From Hyphomonas jannaschiana VP2 (GTDB taxonomy: Bacteria > Pseudomonadota > Alphaproteobacteria > Caulobacterales > Hyphomonadaceae): a stretch of 64,000 nt of DNA. Within the stretch, counting starts at the first letter, position 1. Each line of letters opens with the position of its first letter. Made by a program: the position numbers and the translations under genes. Location of the stretch: positions 330,431-394,430 of the forward strand of contig NZ_ARYJ01000003.1 of assembly GCF_000685215.1 (NCBI RefSeq), read 5' to 3'. The notes below the pieces were generated by a model that did not search any database, was not told the origin of the DNA, and was given only the letters and a program-made list of their open reading frames with translations. Positions 16,256 to 24,955 of the stretch are shown piece by piece.

Positions 16256-17167
16256 ATGCGTATCGGATTTATCGGTCTCGGAAATATGGGTGCAAACATG
16301 GCCATGGTGCTGTTGCGCTCAGGTCTGGACCTGAAAGTGCACGACATCGACAAGGCCCGCGCAGCCCAGCACATTGATGGCGGGGCCAGATGGGCTGAAA
16401 CTCCGGCGGAGTGTGCCCGAGATGTTGACATCCTCATTACCTCACTGCCCAAGCCGGATGTGGTCGACCGCGTCATGCGCGGCGAGAATGGCGTTTTCGA
16501 AGGACTCGGTGAAGGCACGATCTGGGTCGATACGACCACCAATGATGCGGGGCTTGTCATCGAGCTGGCTGAGCAGGCGGCCGCGATGGGGGTGAAGACG
16601 GTCGATTCGCCGGTGACCGGGGCCGTCGATGGCGCGCGCCGGGGCGAGCTGACCCTGTTTGCAGGCGGAGATGAGGCAGCGCTGGATGTCAGCGAACCCA
16701 TCCTTGCGCGGATGGGCCGCGTGATACGGTGTGGCAAGCTCGGCACCGGGAATGCCGTGAAACTAGTGACCAATTATCTCTGGTTCACGCATGCGGCCGT
16801 GATCGGGGAAGGCTTGATGCTGGGCAAGCGTGCAGGCGTTCCGCTGGATGTCCTCTGGGATGCAATCAAGGACAGTGTCGGTGACAGCTTTGTCGCCAGG
16901 CATGACGCCCCGTCGATCTTTGCCGGCCACTATGATCCATCCTTCACGCTGGATCTCTGCCTGAAGGATCTGCGTTTGTGCGCTGCGCTGGCGGAGCGCG
17001 GAAATGTTCCGATCCCGATCGGTTCGCGCGTACGCGAACGTTTCGCGGATGCTGCCGAAGCCTATGGCGGCGACGTTGGTGAGCTTCATGTTGCCAAGCT
17101 GATCGAGGACGCGGTGGGAGAAGACCTGCGCCTGGAGGGTGACTGGCCGCTGCACTGGGAGGCGTGA
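16256..17167 (+). CDS. 3-hydroxyisobutyrate dehydrogenase-family NAD(P)-dependent oxidoreductase
   Basis: A 303-residue beta-hydroxyacid dehydrogenase. The Rossmann motif GFIGLGNMGANMA is at the N-terminus, the substrate-binding DSPVTGAVDGARRGELTLFAGGD follows at about residue 118, and the catalytic Lys lies in GTGNAVKLVTN. GGAAAGGGG precedes the ATG at 16256. Members oxidise 3-hydroxyisobutyrate, reduce tartronate semialdehyde or act on related acids, and the exact substrate cannot be read here. It diverges from betB, sharing its promoter region, so it probably belongs to the same catabolic route. Confidence 0.85.
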   Translation: MRIGFIGLGNMGANMAMVLLRSGLDLKVHDIDKARAAQHIDGGARWAETPAECARDVDILITSLPKPDVVDRVMRGENGVFEGLGEGTIWVDTTTNDAGLVIELAEQAAAMGVKTVDSPVTGAVDGARRGELTLFAGGDEAALDVSEPILARMGRVIRCGKLGTGNAVKLVTNYLWFTHAAVIGEGLMLGKRAGVPLDVLWDAIKDSVGDSFVARHDAPSIFAGHYDPSFTLDLCLKDLRLCAALAERGNVPIPIGSRVRERFADAAEAYGGDVGELHVAKLIEDAVGEDLRLEGDWPLHWEA

Positions 17168-17175
17168 GGCCTCCC
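17157..17175. terminator. Weak hairpin between converging genes
   Basis: GGGAGGC (17157-17163) and GCCTCCC (17169-17175) can pair around a 5-base loop, spanning the stop codon of the dehydrogenase gene. There is no U-run on either strand, so it is at best a weak or bidirectional terminator. Confidence 0.3.
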
Positions 17176-17179
17176 AACG

Positions 17180-17758
17180 CTACGGCTGGAGATGAGATCG
17201 CAGGCAACCCTGGGCAATTTCATCTGCCATTTGGGAGGTCAGCTCCGAACCACGCTGGGCGTGGGCGATCCAGAGCCCGTCCACGATCAGTGAGATTTCC
17301 GATACAAACGCCTCGGCGTCTTCCGGCGGCATAAACCTTTTCGCATAGCGGTTCAGGCTGCGCCGCAGCAGACGGTCGCTGAGGCGTTCGATCCGGGAGA
17401 AGCCCGGATTTGACTGGGCATGCGCCCAGAAATGCAGCCAGACCGTGCAGAATTCCGAGTTGAAGAGAGCTGGTGCAAACTTTGATGAAATGACGCCCTT
17501 CAGACGGTCTGTGTCCGTTTGCGCCACGGCGACGGCGCGCTGCTCCTCGGTCAGGACGAGTTTTAACAGGTGCCGCATCGTGGCTTCGAACAGGTCGTGC
17601 TTGTTGTCGAAATGCCGGTAAATGGTTCCGCCTGTCAGACCAGCAACGGCCGCGATCCTCTGAATGGTGGATTCGGCGTACCCATACTTGTTCACGCAAA
17701 TGATCGTCGCTTCGATCAGGCTTTGCTTGCGCAGCAGTTTTTTCTCGGCTCGTCCCAT
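17180..17758 (-). CDS. TetR-family repressor, BetI-like (copy 1)
   Basis: A 192-residue TetR protein. The N-terminal helix-turn-helix is LIEATIICVNKYGYAESTIQRIAAVAGLTGGTIYRHFDNK, and the C-terminal half keeps BetI-type features (WLHFWAHAQSNPGFSRIERLSDRLLRRSLNRY...DGLWIAHA). BetI represses choline-to-betaine genes and is relieved by choline. It lies 5 bases downstream of a second BetI-like gene; the two share the C-terminal WLxFW and DGLWI motifs but differ in their recognition helices (GGTIYRHF versus AGNIHYHF). Confidence 0.87.
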   Translation of the reverse strand: MGRAEKKLLRKQSLIEATIICVNKYGYAESTIQRIAAVAGLTGGTIYRHFDNKHDLFEATMRHLLKLVLTEEQRAVAVAQTDTDRLKGVISSKFAPALFNSEFCTVWLHFWAHAQSNPGFSRIERLSDRLLRRSLNRYAKRFMPPEDAEAFVSEISLIVDGLWIAHAQRGSELTSQMADEIAQGCLRSHLQP

Positions 17759-17763
17759 GGCGT

Positions 17764-18399
17764 TCAGCCTTTAGCCGCAGCAAAGCCAAGGCGCCGCTCC
17801 AGATAACCGAAGACGATGGCCTGGGCGGCTTCAGGTGTGACCGCATCATTGTCCTGCGCCTTGCGAATCCAGAGCCCGTCGACCATGGCGACGAGTTCCT
17901 GCACGATCTTTTCCGCATCTTCCCGCACGAGCAGTTTGCTCAGGGCGTCGAGAAGGTTGCGATGAAAACGCTGGGCGTTGATCCGCTCGAGCCGGGCCAG
18001 TTCTTCCGACCGGGCTGTCTCCGACCAGAACTGCAGCCAGACGAAGCAGTTGCGCTGGGTGTAGAGCGGTTCGGACAGGTTGGCATGGAGGATTGCACGG
18101 GCGCGCGCCAGCGGTGTGTCGACCTTTCCGAGTTCGCGAACGAGTGTGTCGCTGATGTCCGACATCAGTTGCCGCATGACGGCGGCAAACAACTCTTCCT
18201 TCGATCCGAAGTGATAGTGGATGTTGCCGGCGGACAGTCCGGCTTCCTCGGCAATCCGCTGGGCGGTGGCCTCGTGGAACCCGTACTTGTAGATCACCGA
18301 AATGGTCGCATCGACCAGATGGCTCTGGCTTTCATTCCGGTGGCGGCGTTGGCGTGGCAGTGTCGTCATGACCCCTGTCTGGCTTAAGGTAGTGTGCAT
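17764..18399 (-). CDS. TetR-family repressor, BetI-like (copy 2)
   Basis: A TetR protein of about 211 residues with helix-turn-helix ATAQRIAEEAGLSAGNIHYHFGSKEELF and the BetI-like ligand domain NCFVWLQFWSETARSEELARLERINAQRFHRNLL and AMVDGLWIRKA. Several starts are in frame; I prefer ATG 18399 (AAGAGA upstream) over ATG 18369, because the DNA-binding domain begins only about 25 residues later in either case. It is transcribed divergently from the PhyH-GMC-MFS operon and next to the palindrome at 18475-18502, its likely operator. Confidence 0.85.
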   Translation of the reverse strand: MHTTLSQTGVMTTLPRQRRHRNESQSHLVDATISVIYKYGFHEATAQRIAEEAGLSAGNIHYHFGSKEELFAAVMRQLMSDISDTLVRELGKVDTPLARARAILHANLSEPLYTQRNCFVWLQFWSETARSEELARLERINAQRFHRNLLDALSKLLVREDAEKIVQELVAMVDGLWIRKAQDNDAVTPEAAQAIVFGYLERRLGFAAAKG

Positions 18400-18474
18400 C
18401 GTCTCTTGCACAGGTTTTCGTACCGCCAAAGGGAAGTCTGTGCTGTGAGGCCGCTGGAACATACAGCTAAGCAT

Positions 18475-18505
18475 AAATGTAATTGCTTGACCATTTACAT
18501 TTTGT
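18475..18505. promoter_or_regulatory. Palindromic operator for BetI-like TetR
   Basis: AAATGTAA (18475-18482) and TTACATTT (18495-18502) form a perfect 8-bp inverted repeat with a 12-base spacer, in the divergent region between a TetR gene and the PhyH operon. Extended arms match the sequence upstream of betB (CAATTACATTT on the minus strand of the left arm; TTACATTTTGT in the right arm). Confidence 0.7.
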
Positions 18506-18558
18506 GGTGATTTTGCGATTGTGCGTTCTCGTAATGGAAAATGCCGGGAGGGAAACAA

Positions 18559-19392
18559 ATGGGTGCGACCGTGAAGCAGCTGTCAGGCTCGTCAACTGGT
18601 GCCGAAATCAACCAGGCGCTCGAAGAAGATGGCGTCGTCATCGTGAAAGACTTTTTCTCCGGGGACCTGATCAAAGCGCTCAACGAGCAGCTTGAACCCT
18701 TTGTTGCGGCCAGCCGTCCGCGTGTTCAGAACAATATGTATGACGACTTCCTCGGCGGCTACACCGTACGTCTTCATGGTATTGCGGCCAAAGCCGACAG
18801 TTTCGCGCCCGTGCTCACGGATGTGCGGATTCTGGAGGTCATGGACCAGCAGCTTAAACCGAACTGCACGGATTATCGTCTCAGCGCAGCCGAGCTGATC
18901 GAGATCCGTGGTGGAGAGACGGCCCAGCCGATTCACCGGGATGACGATTCCTGGCCACGAGCGGCTCAAAGCGCCGCGCCGCTCGTAATCAATGTGATGA
19001 TCGCACTCAGCGATTACACGGCGGAAAACGGTGCGACGGTGGTCGTGCCTGGCAGCCATAAATGGGACATTGACCGCGAGCCCCAGCCGGAGGAAATCAC
19101 ACAGGCGGTAATGTCGCCGGGCTCGGTGGCGATCTTTACCGGTCAGACCCTCCATGGCGGCGGGAAGAATGTCAGTGGCGTGCCACGGCGCGGGCTGTCC
19201 GTCTCTTATTGCCATGGCTGGCTGGTACCGGTCGAGAACAGCTTTCTGGGTGTTCCTCTGGAAAGAATCCGTCAGTTGCCGGAACGTGCGCAAAGCCTGC
19301 TTGGCTACGACATCTATGACGGCACCAGCCGGGGTGGCGGCGTCATAAACATGTATGAAGTCGGCAGCCCAAGAGCGATCCTGGACCAGTAG
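18559..19392 (+). CDS. Phytanoyl-CoA dioxygenase (PhyH) family protein
   Basis: A 277-residue Fe(II)/2-oxoglutarate dioxygenase of the PhyH family. The iron-binding HxD is in QPIHRDDDSWP, the distal His in GQTLHGGGKNVSG and the 2-oxoglutarate-binding Arg in RRGLSVSY. ATG 18559 is chosen over ATG 18541 because GGGAGG (18546-18551) sits seven bases before it. The GMC oxidoreductase gene begins two bases after the stop. In a betaine/choline-type module this enzyme may hydroxylate an N-methyl or alkyl group, or an ectoine-like compound; the substrate is not evident. Confidence 0.85.
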   Translation: MGATVKQLSGSSTGAEINQALEEDGVVIVKDFFSGDLIKALNEQLEPFVAASRPRVQNNMYDDFLGGYTVRLHGIAAKADSFAPVLTDVRILEVMDQQLKPNCTDYRLSAAELIEIRGGETAQPIHRDDDSWPRAAQSAAPLVINVMIALSDYTAENGATVVVPGSHKWDIDREPQPEEITQAVMSPGSVAIFTGQTLHGGGKNVSGVPRRGLSVSYCHGWLVPVENSFLGVPLERIRQLPERAQSLLGYDIYDGTSRGGGVINMYEVGSPRAILDQ

Positions 19393-19394
19393 GA

Positions 19395-21026
19395 ATGGCC
19401 GGATCTCCCGAAATCGGAACGGCGGACTATGTGATCGTCGGGGCTGGCTCGGCAGGCTGTGTTCTGGCGAACCGCCTGTCGGCTTGCGGCAATCACGATG
19501 TGGCCTTGCTGGAATATGGCGGCTCTGACATGGGGCCGTTCATTCAGATGCCGGCTGCATTGTCGTATCCCATGAACATGAAGCGGTACGACTGGGGGTA
19601 TCGCAGCCAGCCGGAACCGCATATCGGCGGACGAAGACTGGCGGCACCGCGCGGGAAAGTTCTGGGCGGTTCATCCTCGATCAACGGGCTGGTCTATATC
19701 CGCGGAAATTCCAAGGACTTCGATGCCTGGGAGGCTCAGGGCGCGGCGGGGTGGAGCGGGAAACATGTCGCCCCGTATTTCCGGCGGCTCGAAAACGTCG
19801 AGGGCGCCGATCCGGCCATTCGCGGCACCGAAGGCCCTCTGCACATCACGGTCCCGAAACAGCAACACCCGCTTGACCAGGCCTTCATGAATGCGGCTCA
19901 GGAAGCTGGCTTCAACAGGACCGCGGACTGTAATGGTCTGCATCAGGACGGCTTTGGTCCGATGGATCAGACCATCTGGAGAGGCCGGCGCTGGTCCGCC
20001 GCAAATGCCTATCTGAAGCCTGCCCGGAATCGGGAGAATCTTAAACTCTACCACGGGCTCGCCTGCCGGGTCCTCTGGAAGGGCAACAAGGCAATCGGCG
20101 TCGAACTGGTCTGCAAGGGAGAGCGCCGTGTGCTCCTCGCACGCAAGGAAGTCGTCCTCAGCGCGTCGGTATTTAATTCGGCAAAACTACTCATGCTCTC
20201 AGGCATCGGCCCGCAGGACGAACTCAATGCGCATGGCATCGACATGGTCTGCGAGCGTTCCGGTGTGGGCCAGAACTTGCAGGATCATCTGGAAATCTAT
20301 CTCCAGTCCCGTTGCACCCGGCCCATCACGCTGCGCCGCTACATGAACCCGGTCAGCAAAGGCCTCGCTAGCCTGCAATGGTTGCTGACAAAAACCGGCA
20401 TCGGGGCTAGCAACCATTTCGAGACGGCTGGTTTTGTCCGGCTGGACGACAAGGCGGATTATCCCGACGCACAGTATCATTTCCTGCCTGCAGCGATCCG
20501 CTATGATGGCAGCCAGCCTGTGCAGGCTCATGGGTTCCAGGCCCATATCGGACCGGGGCGCACGGCGGCGAGAGGGGCTGTCCGGCTGGCGTCAGCAGAC
20601 CCGCTGGCCGCCCCGTCCATCCAGTTCAATTACATGTCCAGTGATGCTGACTGGAAAGCCTTCCGCGCCAGCGTCCGCCTGACGCGGGAGATCTTCTCTC
20701 AGCCAGCCCTTAAAGCCTTCAATGGCGGGGAAATTACCCCGGGCCTTGATTGCATGAGCGATGACGACATTGATGCCTTCGTCGCGCGGGAAGTTGAGAG
20801 CGCCTACCACCCATGCGGTACTTGCCGGATGGGCAGCCCGGATGACCCGGCTGCCGTGGTTGACCCGGAATGCCGGGTGATCGGTGTGGAAGGCCTTCGG
20901 GTGGTGGATTCCTCCGTGTTCCCCAATATCACCAATGGCAATATCAATGCCCCGACCCTGATGCTGGCGGAGAAGGCTGCCGACCATATTCTGGGGCGTG
21001 AGATTCTGCCGGCGGATGCAGGCTGA
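19395..21026 (+). CDS. GMC-family FAD oxidoreductase (choline dehydrogenase-like)
   Basis: A 543-residue flavoprotein. FAD-binding motif YVIVGAGSAGCVLANRL is at residues 12-28, the GMC signature 1 region is GGSSSINGLVYIRGNSKDFDAWE, signature 2 is SASVFNSAKLLMLSGIGP, and the C-terminal active-site region is AYHPCGTCRMG followed by VVDSSVFPNITNGNINAPTLMLAEKAADHILGR. It oxidises a primary or secondary alcohol to the aldehyde or ketone. Overall it resembles BetA choline dehydrogenases, but the family also includes many alcohol dehydrogenases. The adjacent BetI-like gene and betB favour an amino-alcohol substrate. Confidence 0.9.
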   Translation: MAGSPEIGTADYVIVGAGSAGCVLANRLSACGNHDVALLEYGGSDMGPFIQMPAALSYPMNMKRYDWGYRSQPEPHIGGRRLAAPRGKVLGGSSSINGLVYIRGNSKDFDAWEAQGAAGWSGKHVAPYFRRLENVEGADPAIRGTEGPLHITVPKQQHPLDQAFMNAAQEAGFNRTADCNGLHQDGFGPMDQTIWRGRRWSAANAYLKPARNRENLKLYHGLACRVLWKGNKAIGVELVCKGERRVLLARKEVVLSASVFNSAKLLMLSGIGPQDELNAHGIDMVCERSGVGQNLQDHLEIYLQSRCTRPITLRRYMNPVSKGLASLQWLLTKTGIGASNHFETAGFVRLDDKADYPDAQYHFLPAAIRYDGSQPVQAHGFQAHIGPGRTAARGAVRLASADPLAAPSIQFNYMSSDADWKAFRASVRLTREIFSQPALKAFNGGEITPGLDCMSDDDIDAFVAREVESAYHPCGTCRMGSPDDPAAVVDPECRVIGVEGLRVVDSSVFPNITNGNINAPTLMLAEKAADHILGREILPADAG

Positions 21027-22210
21027 TGAACGCGGCTACCGGGAGAGGCGCGCTGCAGCACTCCGGCCCGGCCCGGGCTGAGGTGCTCGCGGCGATCCTG
21101 ATCGGTGGCCTCGGCGTCACGCAGGTCGTTGCGATGCCGCTACTGGCGAGCCTGATTGCGGAGGCTTATGGGGCCGCGGAGATCAATTCAGGCCTGGTCG
21201 GGCTTGCCAATCTGCTCGGCACGGCGGCCGGGTCCTTGTGTGTCACGATATGGCTGAAACGTCTGCCGTTCCGGCTGACGTCCATATCCGCAGCCTTTCT
21301 GGCATGTCTGACACAGCTGGGTGTGGCCCTGGTGCCGGACTTCAACAGCGCCGTTCTGATGGAAGCACTTGCCGGTGTTGGCGCGGGCATCCTGCTTGCA
21401 CTGTCCGCGGCCATTGTCGGCGCATCGAAGAATGCAGACCGCGGCTTTGCCTTCATCCTGACCCTGCAGGCCTTGATTGCCGTCATTGTCCTGCTGGCTA
21501 TTCCCGCGCTCGGCGGGGCGTCTGCGCTCCTGCCTGTCGGTCTGTTCCTGGCGGCGGTTCAGCTGCTGCTCGTGCCGGCGAGTCTGGCGTTGCGGCAAAG
21601 TCCGTTCACGGTCGCACCGGAGGTGCGGACGGTCACAGAGGCGCCGATGCTCCATCCGGACGCGTTGTTGAAGGCGGCCTCCTATTTCGTCTTTTCAGCC
21701 GCAGTGGGGGTGCTTTGGGTCTTCGCGGGTGTGCTGGGGGCGGTAGCCGGACTTTCAGATGGCCCCATTGGACTGGCCCTGGCCGTCGGGAATATTGCGG
21801 CAATCGCCGGATCTCTGCTGGCGGCGCTCATCACTTCCCGGTTTGGACGGATCGGGCCCGTGCTGACGGTCTGCCTCACAGTTGCCCTGAGTGTGTTTCT
21901 GTTTGCGGATGATATGAGCGTGGCACGCTTCTATGCGGCAAGCGGCCTTTTCCTGTTCGCATGGGGTGGAGGATTACCGTTGATGATGGGGATCGTTTCG
22001 GAAGTCGACGCCACGGAACGCGTGACGTCCCTGTTGCCGGTTCTCGCATTTGCCGGCATGGGCATTGGTCCGGCACTGGTCAGCCTGTTTCCCGAAGCCT
22101 ATGACCTGTTCTTGCGGGTATCTGTCAGCACCCTGTCCCTGACCGTTCTCTCATTCAGCCTGTTCATCATTGCGCACCTGGTCTGGCGCAGGCATCTGCC
22201 TCGAAGCTGA
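21026..22210 (+). CDS. MFS transporter
   Basis: A 394-residue membrane protein with about 12 hydrophobic segments in two halves, beginning VLAAILIGGLGVTQVVAMPLLASLIAEAYG and with a loop of lower hydrophobicity around residues 190-215. Its start codon overlaps the stop of the GMC gene (TGATG-type overlap), so it is translationally coupled to the PhyH-GMC pair. It presumably imports the substrate or exports a product of these oxidases. Specificity cannot be deduced. Confidence 0.8.
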   Translation: MNAATGRGALQHSGPARAEVLAAILIGGLGVTQVVAMPLLASLIAEAYGAAEINSGLVGLANLLGTAAGSLCVTIWLKRLPFRLTSISAAFLACLTQLGVALVPDFNSAVLMEALAGVGAGILLALSAAIVGASKNADRGFAFILTLQALIAVIVLLAIPALGGASALLPVGLFLAAVQLLLVPASLALRQSPFTVAPEVRTVTEAPMLHPDALLKAASYFVFSAAVGVLWVFAGVLGAVAGLSDGPIGLALAVGNIAAIAGSLLAALITSRFGRIGPVLTVCLTVALSVFLFADDMSVARFYAASGLFLFAWGGGLPLMMGIVSEVDATERVTSLLPVLAFAGMGIGPALVSLFPEAYDLFLRVSVSTLSLTVLSFSLFIIAHLVWRRHLPRS

Positions 22211-22273
22211 CCTTTAGCAGCCAGCCCGGCCTTGTCTGACGCCGGGCATACCGGATGGCGTTGAGCAGGAGAA

Positions 22274-22304
22274 CCGGAAACGGCACGCACGGCGCCGTTT
22301 CCGG
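22274..22304. terminator. Hairpin between converging MFS and FMN-reductase genes
   Basis: CCGGAAACGGC (22274-22284) and GCCGTTTCCGG (22294-22304) form a perfect 11-bp stem with a 9-base loop between two converging genes. There is no strong U-run after it on either strand, so a bidirectional terminator is likely but not certain. Confidence 0.55.
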
Positions 22305-22317
22305 ATATTGTTCCAGG

Positions 22318-22863
22318 TCAGATCAGGTCGGCGAAGGCCTTGGCGATCGTCCCCAGGAATTTCCGGGTGTCTTCCGATTTCACATTGCCGGCATCGTCAA
22401 ACAGGTTCCACAGATCACCGATATAGGCTTCCGGCTGCTGCAGGACCGGCATGTTCATGAAGACGAGGGACTGGCGCAGATGGTGGTTCGCGCCAAAGCC
22501 GCCAATTCCGCCGGGTGAAGCGGTGACAATGGCGGCGGGCTTCCCGGCGAAGGCGGCCTGTCCATAGGGGCGTGATCCGACATCGATGGCGTTTTTCAGG
22601 GCGCCGGGCATTGAGCGGTTGTATTCCGGTGTCACGAACAGCACGGCGTCGACTTCGCGGATCTGGTTACGGAACCGCGTCCAGGCGGCCGGAGGTGTCT
22701 CTGTTTCCAAGTCCTCATTATACATGGCGAGGTCGCCGATTTCGACGAATTCGAAACGGAGGTTTTCCGGCGCTTCGGCGATGATCGCCTTGGCCAGCTG
22801 GCGGGTTTTGGACTCTGCGCGAAGGCTGCCAACAATGACGGCCACTTTCTTTATCGAAGACAT
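22318..22863 (-). CDS. NADPH-dependent FMN reductase (ChrR/YieF-like)
   Basis: A 181-residue flavodoxin-like reductase. The FMN phosphate loop is VGSLRAESKTRQLA, followed by LFVTPEYNRSMPGALKNAIDVGSRP and SPGGIGGFGANHHLRQSLVFMN, all typical of the NADPH:quinone/chromate reductase group. AGGAG lies upstream of the ATG. It probably reduces quinones or other electrophiles with two electrons. The divergent LysR gene 115 bases away is its likely regulator. Confidence 0.88.
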   Translation of the reverse strand: MSSIKKVAVIVGSLRAESKTRQLAKAIIAEAPENLRFEFVEIGDLAMYNEDLETETPPAAWTRFRNQIREVDAVLFVTPEYNRSMPGALKNAIDVGSRPYGQAAFAGKPAAIVTASPGGIGGFGANHHLRQSLVFMNMPVLQQPEAYIGDLWNLFDDAGNVKSEDTRKFLGTIAKAFADLI

Positions 22864-22978
22864 GATGAGCTCCTGAATGTTTGGACGTGTGTCTGCTGGC
22901 TGAGAGATATGGTCGGCACCCAGCCCCCGGAATGAGAAATGTTTGCCTAGTGGCTATGCGTTTATGTATAGCAGCTGG

Positions 22979-23869
22979 ATGCAATGGGATGATCTTCATA
23001 CTTTTCTGGAAATCGCGCGTCAGGGCAGCCTGTCGGGCGCTGCGCGGGCGCTCAGACTGACGCAGCCCACGGTCGGCCGCCGTCTGGCCGCCATGGAGGA
23101 GACACTCGGGGCGAAACTTCTGCAGCGCACGCCGGGCGGGTTCGTCCTGACGCCGATTGGTGAAAGCGTACTGGCCAATGCCGAGCGCATGGAGCAGGAA
23201 GCGCTTGCCGCAGAGCGGCTGATTTTCGGCGGCGACATCAAAATGGAAGGCGATGTCCGTGTCACCACGGTGGATACGCTGGCGACGGCCTTCGTCACGC
23301 CTGCGCTGGTTGCCCTGCAAAAAGAGCATCCGGACATCAATGTCGAACTGGCACCGGCGTCTCAGGCGCTGAGCCTGGCGCGGCGGGAAGCGGACATCGC
23401 CGTCCGGGTGGTGCCCTTCAATGGCAACCAGATCGTCGCGCGCAAGATTGGCGCGATTGCCCTGAACTTTTTCGCCAGTCCGGACTATCTGGAGCACGCG
23501 GACATGTCGGCTCCGCGGCTCATTTCCGTGCTGGACGATCAATCCCATCTGCCGGAAGCGACCTGGATCGAGAAACAGTTCCCAACCGGCACGATCAGGA
23601 TGCGTTCCAACAGCCGCGAAGTCCTGTTCTGGTCCGCGGTCTCAGGGGGCGGGGTGGCGCTGTTGCCGCGATTCCTGGCCGACCAGGATGACCGGCTTGT
23701 GCGGGTCCTGCCGGCCTCGCCCGATCTCAGGCGGGACATCTGGCTTGGCGTACATTCCGACATGCGGCAAACGCCGCGCATACGTGCGACGATGGATGCA
23801 TTGATCGCGGCATTTGAAGAGAACGCGCATCGGCTCGATCCGGAGGGGCAGGCCGGTCCGGCATCGTAA
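22979..23869 (+). CDS. LysR-family transcriptional regulator
   Basis: A 296-residue LysR protein with the N-terminal winged helix WDDLHTFLEIARQGSLSGAARALRLTQPTVGRRLAAMEETLGAKLLQRTPGGFVLT and the substrate-binding domain from about residue 90. MQWDDLHTF is the natural N-terminus, so ATG 22979 is chosen; ATGs at 22964 and 22943 are also in frame and no strong ribosome-binding site decides between them. It is divergent from the FMN reductase gene, which it probably controls in response to quinones or oxidants. Confidence 0.87.
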   Translation: MQWDDLHTFLEIARQGSLSGAARALRLTQPTVGRRLAAMEETLGAKLLQRTPGGFVLTPIGESVLANAERMEQEALAAERLIFGGDIKMEGDVRVTTVDTLATAFVTPALVALQKEHPDINVELAPASQALSLARREADIAVRVVPFNGNQIVARKIGAIALNFFASPDYLEHADMSAPRLISVLDDQSHLPEATWIEKQFPTGTIRMRSNSREVLFWSAVSGGGVALLPRFLADQDDRLVRVLPASPDLRRDIWLGVHSDMRQTPRIRATMDALIAAFEENAHRLDPEGQAGPAS

Positions 23870-24029
23870 GGTGTATGGCCCCGTTTCTGTGCGCCTGTCT
23901 GCTTCAGGTGCGGGATATACGCTTTTGCATGCCCGTTAAACTGACTTCTTGAGTGGTGGATTGTGCGCGTGTCTCCCATCTTCCCCGAAGCCGGCCGCTT
24001 CAGACCGGACCGGAACACGGAGAAAGATC

Positions 24030-24815
24030 GTGAGCAAAATGCCGGCATTGTTCATTGGCCATGGCAGTCCGATGAATACACTTGAGACCAATCAGTATAC
24101 CGAAGTCTGGCAGACTCTCGGCCGGGATATTCCAAGACCCAAAGCCATTTTGTGTGTGTCAGCGCACTGGTTTATCGGCAGTACGGCCGTCACGGCGATG
24201 CCCGTTCCCCGGACCATTCATGATTTCTACGGCTTCCCGCAGGCCCTGTTCGACTACCAATATCCTGCGGCGGGCGCACCTCAGCTCGCCAGCCGTGTCG
24301 CTGAACTGATCAAGCCGGACTGGACCGGCCTTGACCGGGATCAGTGGGGGCTGGACCACGGCACCTGGAGCGTGCTTGCCCATATGTTCCCGGATGCGGA
24401 CATCCCGGTTGTTCAGTTGTCGATCAACTCTATGCAGCCATTGGAATATCATATCCGGCTAGGTCGCGCGCTGGCGCCTCTGCGCGAGGAGGGCGTCCTC
24501 ATCCTCGGCAGCGGCAATGTGGTTCACAATCTCCGTCTTTTGCAACCGGCCAAGCCGGAGTCCGGGGAAGCTTGGGCTGTGTCGTTCGATCAGGCCGTGA
24601 TCGACCAGATGGCAGCAGACCCGGACGGGCTTGGACAGGTGGCAAGCCATCCAGGTTTCTCCCGCGCTGTGCCGACACCGGACCATTTCCTGCCGCTGGC
24701 TTACATCGCTGGCATTGCTGCCGAAGGCGAAGGCACGGCCGGCGCGTTCCTGCAGACATACACACTCGGATCACTGTCCATGACGTGTTTTGCCGTCGGC
24801 ATGACGCCGTCCTGA
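24030..24815 (+). CDS. DODA-type extradiol dioxygenase (YgiD-like)
   Basis: A 261-residue member of the class III ring-opening dioxygenases related to plant 4,5-DOPA dioxygenase and bacterial YgiD. Metal ligands are expected in LFIGHGSPMNTL and CVSAHWFIGS, with further conserved IHDFYGFP, YPAAGAP, DHGTWSVL and ILGSGNVVHNLR. I choose GTG 24030 because GGAGAAAG lies six bases upstream; ATG 24039 three codons later is the alternative. It cleaves catechol-type rings in this family; the physiological substrate in most bacteria is unknown. Confidence 0.87.
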   Translation: MSKMPALFIGHGSPMNTLETNQYTEVWQTLGRDIPRPKAILCVSAHWFIGSTAVTAMPVPRTIHDFYGFPQALFDYQYPAAGAPQLASRVAELIKPDWTGLDRDQWGLDHGTWSVLAHMFPDADIPVVQLSINSMQPLEYHIRLGRALAPLREEGVLILGSGNVVHNLRLLQPAKPESGEAWAVSFDQAVIDQMAADPDGLGQVASHPGFSRAVPTPDHFLPLAYIAGIAAEGEGTAGAFLQTYTLGSLSMTCFAVGMTPS

Positions 24816-24837
24816 ACCGGGTTTGCTTATCCGGATG

Positions 24838-24866
24838 ACTCGGTGCGGATTGTGCCGAGTTTGTCC
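24838..24866 (+). terminator. Possible terminator after the dioxygenase gene
   Basis: ACTCGG (24838-24843) and CCGAGT (24855-24860) can form a 6-bp stem with an 11-base loop, followed by TTGTCC. The stem is short and the U-run poor, so confidence is low. Confidence 0.3.
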
Positions 24867-24955
24867 ACCACGCTGCTTCAATAGCTGCGGGCTGGTCCTG
24901 GCCAGATCCTGTATGGCTATCCAACCTGATAAGCGCCCATGGCAGTCTCCCCGCC

